Assembly: GCA_003222395.1 (NCBI GenBank)
Contig: QHWB01000031.1
Location: 2,501 to 66,500 of the forward strand
Direction: 5' to 3'
Source of the DNA: Acidobacteriota bacterium
GTDB taxonomy: Bacteria; Acidobacteriota; Vicinamibacteria; Vicinamibacterales; CAVVIG01
DNA length: 64,000 nucleotides
Part shown: positions 56,681 to 64,000 of the stretch, piece by piece
Numbering within the stretch: position 1 is the stretch's first letter
How the letters are laid out: every line of letters starts with the position of its first letter
Notes under the pieces: generated by a model
What the model saw: only the letters and a program-made list of their open reading frames with translations
Told to the model about the DNA's origin: nothing
Database searches by the model: none
Program-made: the position numbers and the translations under genes

Positions 56681-57374
56681 GCTGAGCGTTCGGCTGCAGA
56701 GCGGTGGGACGGCAGGCGCGACGACGACCGCGCTCGTTTACGCCGCCGCCGAGCGCGCTCTGGGCGCGACGCTGATGCTCGGGCATGGGGCCGGCGCCGG
56801 TCAGCGCAGCGCGTTCATGGTCGATTTCGCGCACGCGCTGTCGGCGCTGGGCCTCGACGTCGTGACCTTCAACTTCTTGTACACGGAGCAGCGTCGGCGC
56901 ATTCCGGATCGTGCGCCGGCGCTCGAGGCGTGCTATCGCGACGTCATCGCCGCCGTGCGCGAGGCGGTGCCGAGCGCGAATCGCGGCTTGTTCATCGGCG
57001 GCAAATCGATGGGCGGCCGTATCGCAACCCAGGTCGCAGCGGCCGATCGTGATTTGCCGATCGCCGGCCTCGTCCTCCTCGGTTACCCGCTCCATCCGCC
57101 CGGCCGGCCCGACCAGCGACGCGACAAACATCTGGCGGCGATCCGCCGCCCGATGCTGATCGTGCAAGGCGACCGCGATGCATTCGGTCTTCCTGCGGAG
57201 CTTCGGCCGATCGTCCAGCAACTCGAACCGCCGGCGACCCTGGAGGTGATCGCCAAAGGCGATCACTCGTTCAAGCTGCCCCGGAGGGATCCAGCCGGTC
57301 AGGCGGCGGTGTACGTCAACATCCAGAACACGATCGTCAATTGGATTGCCGGACGGCTGAAGACGCGCTCGTAG
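56664..57374 (+). CDS. Alpha/beta hydrolase (KANL3/Tex30-type)
   Basis: 236 residues. Nucleophile elbow LFIGGKSMGGRIA, GLVLLGYPLHPP, then catalytic Asp and His in VQGDRDAFG and KGDHSFKLPRR; LMLGHGAGAG gives the oxyanion loop. This Tex30/KANL3-like subfamily is widespread in bacteria but its substrate is unknown. No ATG is available near the start; TTG 56664 overlaps the BON gene end and implies translational coupling. Confidence 0.85.
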   Translation: MRNPNELSVRLQSGGTAGATTTALVYAAAERALGATLMLGHGAGAGQRSAFMVDFAHALSALGLDVVTFNFLYTEQRRRIPDRAPALEACYRDVIAAVREAVPSANRGLFIGGKSMGGRIATQVAAADRDLPIAGLVLLGYPLHPPGRPDQRRDKHLAAIRRPMLIVQGDRDAFGLPAELRPIVQQLEPPATLEVIAKGDHSFKLPRRDPAGQAAVYVNIQNTIVNWIAGRLKTRS

Positions 57375-57387
57375 GACGTATCCACCC

Positions 57388-57855
57388 TTAGCCGCGCGTC
57401 TCGAGCTCGAGCTCCAGCAGATCGACGTCAGCCGTGAACCCATGGCGCAGGTATAAGGGACGGCTGCGATCGGTCGGCCACAACACCACACGGTCCACGT
57501 GCTGCGACACAGCCCATTCGAGCGCCGCCTCGAGCAGTCGCGTGCCGACGCCGCCGCGCGCTTCCGGCCTGACATAGAGATTCGAGAGGTACATGTGCCG
57601 CTCGCGCTCGGCCGCCGGATTCGGCACCTTCTGAATCAGGTGGACCCAGACCTGCCCGACGGCGGCGCCATCCTGTTCCGCAAGCCATGCACGCCACGAC
57701 GCCGACGAGGTCAGCTCGGTACGCATCCACGATTCGCATCGCGCGAGGAATGCTTCACGGGTCTCGATCGGCGCATTCTTACCGGATCGGAATTCCCACC
57801 TCAGGTTCGCGAGCGCGCCGGCGTCGGCCGCGGTGGCGGCGCGAATCGTCGTCAC
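57388..57855 (-). CDS. GNAT-family N-acetyltransferase
   Basis: 155 residues. Starts TTIRAATAADAGALANLRWE; the acetyl-CoA binding segment is HMYLSNLYVRPEARGGVGTR (Q/RxxGxG/A form), and the fold ends VVLWPTDRSRPLYLRHGFT. Likely modifies small molecules or proteins; substrate unknown. GTG 57855 overlaps the upstream esterase stop by four bases (GTGA), so the pair is a two-gene operon. Confidence 0.88.
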   Translation of the reverse strand: MTTIRAATAADAGALANLRWEFRSGKNAPIETREAFLARCESWMRTELTSSASWRAWLAEQDGAAVGQVWVHLIQKVPNPAAERERHMYLSNLYVRPEARGGVGTRLLEAALEWAVSQHVDRVVLWPTDRSRPLYLRHGFTADVDLLELELETRG

Positions 57856-58505
57856 GACCACAGCTCCCTCAGGAACTCGCCGGCTGCGCGCGCGATCGCG
57901 TCCGACCATTCGTGACCGGCGTCGACTTCGAGCGAACGCGGCCGAACGCCGGCCGACCGAATGCGATCGTCGTCGGCTGCGAACTTTTCGGCGGTGTACC
58001 AGTCGTCGCGCGCGCCTCGACAGATCAGAGCCGCGTTGATGCGCCTCAGCGACGCGGCGTCGATTTCGGGCGGCACGTCGCCTCCGGCCGCGATGATGCC
58101 GCTGACGGCCCGCGGCGACGACGCGGCGGCGCGAAACGCCGTCGCCACACCCTGTGAGAAGCCGGTGAAGACGAGCGTGTCCGCCGCACGCCATTCGCGC
58201 GCCACGGCATCGACAACGTTCGACACGTAGGCGAGATTGTCGGCGATCGCGAGATCGCGGTCCTGCCGCGTCATCCAGCCGGCGACGACCTCGTTCGTCC
58301 GCCGTTGATAGAAGCGATTGAGACCTTGCACCGACACGAGCAGCCATCGATTCGACCCGGGGATGGCCTGAAGCCGCGCGAGCTGCTGCTCGGCGTGCTC
58401 GGCGTAGCCGTGAAAGCCAACGAGCAGCGGCGCCGGACCGTCCGCCGCTGGAGGAACCACGAGGTATCGTCCGTGCGTGGCAGTGGCGATCGTGCGAGCG
58501 ATCAC
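57852..58505 (-). CDS. Carboxylesterase/phospholipase-like alpha/beta hydrolase
   Basis: 217 residues. LLVGFHGYAEHAEQQLAR gives the oxyanion HG motif, TLVFTGFSQGVATAFRA the GxSxG nucleophile elbow, and ALICRGARDDWYTAEKFAAD with VDAGHEWSDAIARAAGEFL the Asp/His pair. Resembles the YpfH/phospholipase-carboxylesterase group, acting on short esters. Coupled to the GNAT gene. Confidence 0.86.
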   Translation of the reverse strand: MIARTIATATHGRYLVVPPAADGPAPLLVGFHGYAEHAEQQLARLQAIPGSNRWLLVSVQGLNRFYQRRTNEVVAGWMTRQDRDLAIADNLAYVSNVVDAVAREWRAADTLVFTGFSQGVATAFRAAASSPRAVSGIIAAGGDVPPEIDAASLRRINAALICRGARDDWYTAEKFAADDDRIRSAGVRPRSLEVDAGHEWSDAIARAAGEFLRELWS

Positions 58506-58612
58506 CCACGTATTCTATGAGCGCATTGCACAATCCGTGGCGCGGGTCTTTCCGGCTGTGGCGCGGGCCTTTCCGCCTTCGCCGAAGGCTTCGGCGGGCC
58601 ACCGGCTCCCGC

Positions 58613-58707
58613 CTACTGCGACCGCAACCCCTCGATCGGATCGAGCGCCGCGGCGCGGCGCGCCGGCAGCATCGTCGTGCCAGGCTTCAATCGGAAGAGC
58701 CACGCGA
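58613..58707 (-). pseudogene. 3' remnant of a MacB/FtsX-type permease
   Basis: Only about 30 codons remain: minus-strand translation ends LPARRAAALDPIEGLRSQ and a stop at 58613. PARRAAxxDPIEALR is the normal C-terminus of MacB/FtsX-like ABC permeases of some 400-800 residues. Nothing of the permease body precedes it; the next bases belong to the ferredoxin gene. The sequence between 58506 and 58612 holds two GTGGCGCGGG..TTTCC repeats. Confidence 0.5.
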
Positions 58708-59082
58708 TCAGAGAATGAGCGGATGCTCCACGATCAGACACTCTGTCACGACGCGGCCGCCGATCAGATGCTCCTGAATGATTCGTTCGAGCACCGGCGG
58801 GTCGCATCCGGCGTACCACGCGCCTTCGGGATAGACGATACAAATCGGTCCGCCTTCGCAGATGCGAAGGCAGTTGGCTTTGGTGCGCAGAATACCGCCC
58901 TGCTCGGAGAGTCCGAGCTCTTTCAGGCGGCGCTTCAAGAACTCCCACGCGGCAAGGCCGCGATCCTTCTCGCAGCACTTCGGGTTCGTCTGATCGCAGC
59001 AGAGGAAGATGTGGCGACGAGCGACGGGGACGCCGATCGATGCCGCGACGTTCGCGCGCGAAGCGGCGGTGGATTCAGACAC
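58708..59082 (-). CDS. (2Fe-2S) thioredoxin-like ferredoxin
   Basis: 124 residues from GTG 59082 (TTG 59085 is an alternative). The four Fe-S cysteines occur in the thioredoxin-like ferredoxin pattern: [15 protein letters not shown] near residue 25 and [19 protein letters not shown] near residue 72. [20 protein letters not shown] and [13 protein letters not shown] fit the family. Electron carrier of unknown partner. Overlaps the 3' end of the aconitase-like gene by 8 bp on the same strand, so co-translated. Confidence 0.9.
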   Translation of the reverse strand: MSESTAASRANVAASIGVPVARRHIFLCCDQTNPKCCEKDRGLAAWEFLKRRLKELGLSEQGGILRTKANCLRICEGGPICIVYPEGAWYAGCDPPVLERIIQEHLIGGRVVTECLIVEHPLIL

Positions 59083-61114
59083 CAAATTCCTCGGGGTCCC
59101 ACGTCAGCCCGAGCTCGTCGGGCGGCGCCATGTACCCGACGAGCGCCGACGCCGCGACGACCGCGGGACTTGCCAGGAAGCCTTCGCCGCCGATGCCCAT
59201 CCGGTTCTGCCAGTTGCGGTTGAACGACGTGATGGCGCGCTGTCCTTTCTGCAGTGCGTCTGGACCCTGGCCGAAGCACGGACCGCACCACGACTGGCGA
59301 ATCTCGCCGCCAACCGAGCGAAAGACACCGGCGACCGACTCACCGTCGAGCCGCCGATCGGGGCGCTCGATCTGTCTTGCGACGCCGCCTGACCCTGGAA
59401 AGATCACGAACGGCGTCGCAGCTCGGTCGGCGCCGCGCTTGCGCGCAGCACGGATGACGAGCGCCGCCGTCAGTAAATCGTCGTAGCTGCCGTTGGTGCA
59501 CGATCCGATCATCGCCTTATCGAAGGTGAGGTGCTCGCGCGCGACGTCGCCGGCGGGAAACGCGTTGCCCGGACTGAACGGCTTCGCGATCATCGGCATG
59601 ACGTCGGACAGGTCGAGCGTCTCGTCGATTTCGTAGACGGCGTCCTCGCCGGGTGCGAAGCGCGGGTACGGGAGCATCTCGATGCCTTTGGATCGATACC
59701 AGGCTTCCGTGATCTCGTCGGGCGCGAAGATGCCGTTGAGCGCCTCGGCTTCCGCCATCATGTTCGCGATCGTGTTCCGATACGCAATCGGCAGCTGCTT
59801 GTTCGCGTCGACGAGCTCCACCGACATGCCCTGCGACTGCTGCGCGCCCCAGCGCCGCAGCAGCTCGAGGACGATGTCCTTGCCGCTCACCCACGACTGC
59901 AACGCCCCGCTGATGACGACCCGCCGCGCCTTCGGCACCGTGAAGTAGATGTAGCCGGTCGCCCAGCCGAATCCGAGCGTCGTCGATCCGACGCCCATGC
60001 CGACGGCGCCGTACGCGCCGTACGCGCGGCTGTGCGAATCGGCGCCCGGAATGAACTGGCCGGGATACACGAGACCCTGTTCCGGAAAATAAAAATGAAA
60101 GATGCCGTCGCCCGGCGTCGCGTAGTACGGCTTGCCGATGTCGTGCCGCCGCGCGAACTCGCGGCCGATGCCGGTCTGCTTGTCGTCGTCTTCCTTGTTC
60201 GTGAAGACGAAGTGATCGTTGGCAATCGCCGCCTGACGCGGGTCGATGGTGTTGCCGCCGGTGATCTGATTGAAGGTGTGGATGGCGAACGGCGCCGTTC
60301 CATCCGACGCGGGCAGCAGGTCGGCGTACACGCGAAGCGTCGAACCCCGCTCGAGCCTCGCGTCCTTGTCGACGCGGTGCGCCCAGACGATCTGTTCGGT
60401 CGACGTCATGCCTCGCGCGACCGCTTCGTCTGGCCACTCGATCCGCGGCGTCGTCTCGACCGACGATTTGAACTCGCGCCGTCCGGCAGCGAAGATGCCG
60501 CCGGTGCGTCGAATCTCGTCTTCTTTGGCGCTCAGCGGCGCAGGATCGTACGTCTTGCGCTGCGTTTCGTTCGTCAGCCGGCGAGATACGGGATCGAAGG
60601 TGAGCTCGTCGCCGTCTCTCGCGTCGGCCACCGCGTCGGGGCTCTGGACGACGTGCAATCCAAGATTCAGCGCGTTGCGGCGGAAGATGTCGCCCATGTT
60701 GTGGCCGCAGACGATGACCATCTGCAGTCCGACTTCTTCCGCGATAGCCTTCAGGCCCGCCGGGCTCATCTCACGCGACGATCCGATCGCGAACCGATCG
60801 CCGGCAATCACGAAGGTTTCGCCGCGATGGACGCGTGCGCGGAAGCCGGGCATGAGGTACCGGAACGCTCCGGCCTTCCACCGCTCATCGAGCGTCTCGA
60901 GGCTCTCGGACACGCAATCGGCCGACGGCGTGATCTGATCGGTGTCGATGGCGTCGAGCTTCTTCTTCTTTCCTGGAATCTTGAGGTCCCAGAAAATGAG
61001 CGCCTTGCCGCGCACGATCGCGCTCGACTGCTGCATCCGGTCGGCTGAGGTCGGCGGCGCAATCGTGTCGAGCGTCACGCCGGGTTTCAACCGGGCGGGT
61101 TGAATCCTGTGCAT
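59075..61114 (-). CDS. Aconitase/3-isopropylmalate dehydratase-like fusion, swivel domain first
   Basis: 679 residues containing both halves of an aconitase-family enzyme in one chain. The small (LeuD-like swivel) domain is N-terminal (residues ~30-175): [34 protein letters not shown]. The large (LeuC-like) domain follows (~235-679): [49 protein letters not shown] and [14 protein letters not shown] carry the [4Fe-4S] cysteines and substrate loops. Order is opposite to most aconitases. The first 26 residues ([16 protein letters not shown]...) include repeat-derived RLKPG sequence; ATG 61036 may be the true start. Substrate (citrate, isopropylmalate, other) is open. Confidence 0.88.
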   Translation of the reverse strand: MHRIQPARLKPGVTLDTIAPPTSADRMQQSSAIVRGKALIFWDLKIPGKKKKLDAIDTDQITPSADCVSESLETLDERWKAGAFRYLMPGFRARVHRGETFVIAGDRFAIGSSREMSPAGLKAIAEEVGLQMVIVCGHNMGDIFRRNALNLGLHVVQSPDAVADARDGDELTFDPVSRRLTNETQRKTYDPAPLSAKEDEIRRTGGIFAAGRREFKSSVETTPRIEWPDEAVARGMTSTEQIVWAHRVDKDARLERGSTLRVYADLLPASDGTAPFAIHTFNQITGGNTIDPRQAAIANDHFVFTNKEDDDKQTGIGREFARRHDIGKPYYATPGDGIFHFYFPEQGLVYPGQFIPGADSHSRAYGAYGAVGMGVGSTTLGFGWATGYIYFTVPKARRVVISGALQSWVSGKDIVLELLRRWGAQQSQGMSVELVDANKQLPIAYRNTIANMMAEAEALNGIFAPDEITEAWYRSKGIEMLPYPRFAPGEDAVYEIDETLDLSDVMPMIAKPFSPGNAFPAGDVAREHLTFDKAMIGSCTNGSYDDLLTAALVIRAARKRGADRAATPFVIFPGSGGVARQIERPDRRLDGESVAGVFRSVGGEIRQSWCGPCFGQGPDALQKGQRAITSFNRNWQNRMGIGGEGFLASPAVVAASALVGYMAPPDELGLTWDPEEFGV

Positions 61115-61128
61115 AGATAAAGGATAAC

Positions 61129-61530
61129 GTGAGTGTGTACTCCACGACGTCGGCCGCCGTCACCAGCAGCGTTCACGTCCAGGTCGAATCGAGGTACCAC
61201 GCCGATTACTCGGCGCCGGCGCGCAAGGAGTGGTTCTTCTCTTACACGATCCGCATCACGAACCACCGGTCGGAGCAGGTTCAGCTGATTAGCCGCCACT
61301 GGATCATCACGGACGAGACGGGATACGTCGAGGAAGTGCGCGGCCCGGGCGTCGTCGGCAAGCAGCCGCTTCTGAAACCCGGCCAGTCATTTCAGTACAG
61401 TTCGTTCGTAACGCTGGCGGCGCCCAACGGAGCGATGCGGGGCACCTATCAGATGATCACAGAGGACGGCACGCCGTTCGAGATCGAAATCGCGCCGTTC
61501 GCGCTCCGCGAGCCTTACACGATCCACTGA
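61129..61530 (+). CDS. apaG: ApaG (Co2+/Mg2+ efflux-associated) domain protein
   Basis: 133-residue single ApaG domain: VHVQVESRYHADYSAPARKE, FSYTIRITNHRSEQVQLISR, HWIITDETGYVEEVRGPGVV with the GxGxxG loop, and GAMRGTYQMITEDGTPFEIE. Fibronectin-III-like beta-sandwich; binds phosphate compounds, cellular role unclear. GTG 61129 after AAAGGA. Divergent from the aconitase-like gene with a 14-bp gap. Confidence 0.95.
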   Translation: MSVYSTTSAAVTSSVHVQVESRYHADYSAPARKEWFFSYTIRITNHRSEQVQLISRHWIITDETGYVEEVRGPGVVGKQPLLKPGQSFQYSSFVTLAAPNGAMRGTYQMITEDGTPFEIEIAPFALREPYTIH

Positions 61531-61622
61531 ACTGTCGACGCCGAACTCACCGCGAAACGCACGATACACGAAAGCCAGAACTCAGGGTGTGGCAACGACA
61601 GGCCGCGATGTTCACGAATCGG

Positions 61623-63533
61623 TCAGTCCGGCTTGCGGAACGTCCGAATCGCGTCGAGAAACGCGTCGCCGAAGTCGGCGGCCTTCTTCGCACCGACGCC
61701 GTACACACTCCTGAGATCGTCGACCGTTTTCGGCCGCCGCATCGCCATCTCGCGCAGCGTCGTATCGTGAAAGATCACGTACGGCGGAACGCCGCGCGCC
61801 TGGGCGAGGCGCAGGCGCACGCCGCGCAGGACATCGAACAAATCCGAATCGATGCGGGAGACGAACGTGTCGCGAATGGAGGAACGGCTTCGCGCGCGTG
61901 CCGACGGCGGCCTCACTTCTCGATAGAGCACGCACGCCGCGCCGCCGCGGAGAAGCGTCGTCCCCGTGGCCGTCAGGCGCAGCACGGGATACGGTTCGCC
62001 TTCGCGCGACAGGAACCCCGCGACGACCAGCTGTTCGATGTAGCCGCGGATGGCCGCCGCCGACTCGTCTCTCAACAACCCGAAGGTGGACAGCGAATCG
62101 TGGCCCGCTGCAGCGACTTTCTCGGTGGCACGGCCGAGCAGCACGTCGGTGACGTGGCTCGATCCCCGCGTCTGCTTCACGCGCACGACACACGACACGA
62201 TTTTCTGCGCGAGCACGACCGAATCGGGCACGGCGTCGAGCTCCTTCAGGCACCAGTCGCACGCCCCGCAGTCGGCGCGGTCGTACCGTTGACCGAAGTA
62301 CTCGACCAGCGCGCGATGGCGGCAGCGCGTCGCGGAGGCGTAGCGCTCCATGTCCCTGAGCAGCGTCCTCGCGCTCTCGTTCCATTCGCCGTTGGCTTCG
62401 AGCATCTGGCGCCACCGGCCGAAATCGGCGCCGCTGTAGATAAGGATGCACTCGGCAGGCAGGCCGTCGCGGCCGGCGCGCCCCGATTCCTGCTGATAGT
62501 GCTCGGGCGAGCGCGGCGCGCCCGCGTGCAGGACGAACCGCACGTTCGAACGATCGATGCCCATGCCGAACGCGACGGTCGCAACCACGACGTCGATCTG
62601 CTCGTCGAGAAATGCCTCCTGATGGCGGCTGCGTACCTCGTCGGGCAGGCCGGCATGGTACGGCGCCGCACGATGCCCTTCAGCCTGCAGCTTGGCGGCG
62701 ATGCTTTCGACCTCGCGGCGCGACGAGCAGTAGACGATGCCTGCTTCGTGCTCGTGGCGCGCCAGCACGTCGCCGAGCTGCTTGTGGAAGTCGCCCCGGC
62801 GCAGCACGCGGTAGATCAGATTGGGTCGATCGAACGAGCCGACCAGCACGAGCGGATCGCGCAGGCGCAGCTCGGACGCGATGTCGCGCCGCACGCGTTC
62901 GGTTGCCGTTGCCGTGAACGCGTGAACCGAGACGCCCGGGAACTCGTCGCGCAGCGCGCCCAGCTGGCGATATTCCGGCCGGAAGTCGTGGCCCCACTGG
63001 CTGATGCAATGCGCTTCGTCGATGGCGATGAACCGTATGCCGGTTTGCTGCAGCAGCCGTCTGAGCGCGCCGTCGGCGACGATTCGCTCGGGCGACACGT
63101 AGAGAAGGCGGCAGCGCTCGTCGCGAATCGAGGCAAGCACCTCGTCGCGCTGGCCAGGCAGCAGCGTGCTGTTCAAGTACGACGCGGCGACGCCGTCGAC
63201 CCGCAGCCCGTCGACTTGATCCTTCATCAGCGAAATGAGCGGCGAGACGACGATCGCGAGCTGATTCGACGCGATTGCCGGAGCCTGGAAACAGAGCGAC
63301 TTGCCACCGCCGGTCGGCAGCACGACGAGGCTGTCGCGCGCGTCGAGGGCCGCGTGCATGGCGTCGCGCTGCAGTGGGCGGAAATCGGAGAAGCCCCAGA
63401 CGCGGTGGAGCACGTCCAGCAGGAGCGCGTCATACGGTCCGGCCGTTGCGCCGGCCCGTGCCGGCGTGTCGGCGCCGGTCCCTCGACTCGGCTCGGGACC
63501 GCCTTGAGCTTGTCGAAGGGCGGGCGGATACAT
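61623..63533 (-). CDS. recQ: ATP-dependent DNA helicase RecQ
   Basis: 636 residues. Superfamily 2 helicase: Q-motif region FSDFRPLQRDAM, Walker A LPTGGGKSLC, DEAH-type IDEAHCISQWGHDFRPEY, AFTATAT, motif VI QESGRAGRDG. RecQ zinc module CRHRALVEYFGQRYDRADCG then ACDWC, a winged-helix RQC domain, and an HRDC domain at the end (LRLAQARGVPPYVIFHDTTL). The first ~25 residues (ALRQAQGGPEPSRG) are translated from a CTTCGACAAGCTCAAGG repeat element, not a native N-terminus, so the real start is doubtful. 3' gene ispG's stop lies 11 bp upstream. Confidence 0.94.
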   Translation of the reverse strand: MYPPALRQAQGGPEPSRGTGADTPARAGATAGPYDALLLDVLHRVWGFSDFRPLQRDAMHAALDARDSLVVLPTGGGKSLCFQAPAIASNQLAIVVSPLISLMKDQVDGLRVDGVAASYLNSTLLPGQRDEVLASIRDERCRLLYVSPERIVADGALRRLLQQTGIRFIAIDEAHCISQWGHDFRPEYRQLGALRDEFPGVSVHAFTATATERVRRDIASELRLRDPLVLVGSFDRPNLIYRVLRRGDFHKQLGDVLARHEHEAGIVYCSSRREVESIAAKLQAEGHRAAPYHAGLPDEVRSRHQEAFLDEQIDVVVATVAFGMGIDRSNVRFVLHAGAPRSPEHYQQESGRAGRDGLPAECILIYSGADFGRWRQMLEANGEWNESARTLLRDMERYASATRCRHRALVEYFGQRYDRADCGACDWCLKELDAVPDSVVLAQKIVSCVVRVKQTRGSSHVTDVLLGRATEKVAAAGHDSLSTFGLLRDESAAAIRGYIEQLVVAGFLSREGEPYPVLRLTATGTTLLRGGAACVLYREVRPPSARARSRSSIRDTFVSRIDSDLFDVLRGVRLRLAQARGVPPYVIFHDTTLREMAMRRPKTVDDLRSVYGVGAKKAADFGDAFLDAIRTFRKPD

Positions 63534-63545
63534 TGGTCCGCCCCT
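63470..63545. repeat. Composite dispersed-repeat patch at the recQ/ispG border
   Basis: The patch contains GACTCGGCTCGGGACCGCC, the CCTTGAGCTTGTCGAAGG element, and a GGGCGGGCGGA/TCCGCCCC inverted repeat ending in CCCCTACCC. It supplies the recQ start codon (63531-63533) and first codons and leaves 10 bp to the ispG stop. The CCCCTACC half matches the oppD/oppF hairpin at 40420-40451. Confidence 0.8.
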
Positions 63546-64000
63546 ACCCTTTCTTCACGTACGTCCGCTCGACGTACGCGTCGACGAGGCGCTGGAATTC
63601 AACGGCGAGCTCGTCGTACGTGCCGCGCAGGGTGGTGACGTGCTGGCCGTCGATGTAGATCGGGCAGTTCGGGGCCTCGCCGGTTCCCGGCAGGCTGATG
63701 CCGATGTTGGCGGCCTTCGATTCGCCCGGCCCGTTGACGACGCATCCCATGACCGCCAGCGTCATCGTCTCGACGCCCTCGTGCGTCGCTTTCCACTCAG
63801 GCATCTTGCCGCGGATGTATCCCTGGATCCGTTCGGCCAGCTCCTGAAACGTGGTGCTCGTCGTCCGGCCGCACCCCGGACACGCGGTGACGCTCGGCGA
63901 GAACGATCGCAGGCCGAGCGCCTGCAGCATCTCGCACGCCGCGTACACTTCTTCGCGCCGATCGCCGCCCGGCCTCGGCGTGAGCGACACGCGGATCGTG
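63544..64000 (-). CDS. ispG: 4-hydroxy-3-methylbut-2-enyl diphosphate synthase, 5' end cut by window edge
   Basis: C-terminal 152 residues of IspG (GcpE), the penultimate enzyme of the MEP isoprenoid pathway. The Fe-S region is [20 protein letters not shown], followed by the third Cys in [20 protein letters not shown], and [19 protein letters not shown]. The open frame runs off at 64000 ([17 protein letters not shown]). The IspG signature is unmistakable; most of the TIM-barrel domain lies outside the window. Confidence 0.95.
   Translation of the reverse strand, partial: TIRVSLTPRPGGDRREEVYAACEMLQALGLRSFSPSVTACPGCGRTTSTTFQELAERIQGYIRGKMPEWKATHEGVETMTLAVMGCVVNGPGESKAANIGISLPGTGEAPNCPIYIDGQHVTTLRGTYDELAVEFQRLVDAYVERTYVKKG

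Overview
The window reads as a high-GC, densely packed Gram-negative chromosome segment. It has outer-membrane barrel and TonB-type proteins, a type IV pilus/type II secretion motor, the three-part PurS/PurQ/small-PurL FGAM synthase, a VWA-domain secreted protein and a rubrerythrin-VIT1 fusion. Together these suggest Acidobacteriota, possibly the Vicinamibacteria lineage; this is inferred from gene content, not from a marker-gene tree. No tRNA, rRNA, CRISPR array, integrase or insertion sequence was recognised.

Layout. 1-1794: 3' part of tyrS and a divergent exported phosphoesterase. 1865-12307: a minus-strand purine operon (M16 peptidase-purB-purS-purQ-purL-purF-HEAT protein-purM-purN); purD lies apart, downstream of mtaB's neighbour position at 14670-15953. 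It supplies most steps from PRPP towards IMP, but purE/K, purC and purH are not in the window. 12369-18151: rlmN, mtaB/purD, rpsU, a zinc-ribbon protein, a STAS protein and a decaprenyl-phosphate phosphoribosyltransferase-like UbiA enzyme. 18175-24108: a heptamer repeat array, an Arg-rich-tailed protein and four overlapping glycosyltransferase genes, probably one cell-surface glycan operon.

24231-33040: an MBL-fold exported protein, a two-component pair (PDZ/7TM/GAF/PAS kinase with a sigma54-dependent NtrC-type regulator), and a two-gene unit (Thr-rich secreted protein plus plugless-looking barrel) with its own promoter and terminator. 33167-37294: a cyclase and a carbohydrate cluster (glgC, eno, gpmA) closed by a strong convergent terminator. 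37329-41334: a small unknown protein, a methylmalonyl-CoA-mutase catalytic subunit and an OppD/OppF ATPase pair without permeases. 41408-44976: a MacB/LolD-like ATPase, a DnaJ-domain protein and PilB/GspE with extra zinc ribbons, read from one promoter. 45107-47760: a damaged stretch, with a multiply frameshifted GspB-like gene and a TPR gene with two indels flanking a GGDEF gene that has lost its signature.

47868-54118: a membrane protein, inositol-phosphate synthase, a methyltransferase, an SDR, a TonB-like protein, a 2-TM protein and a VWA protein. 54132-57374: metal and envelope handling (ZIP transporter, rubrerythrin-VIT1 iron exporter, BON protein) and a hydrolase. 57388-64000: GNAT, esterase, a remnant of an ABC permease, a 2Fe-2S ferredoxin, an aconitase/isopropylmalate-dehydratase-like fusion with the swivel domain first, apaG, recQ and the 3' part of ispG. 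Several dispersed repeat families (AGCTGAT heptamers, GGTAGGGGC palindromes, CTTCGACAAGCT elements, AACGCACGA units) sit at gene borders and in places have been built into coding ends.
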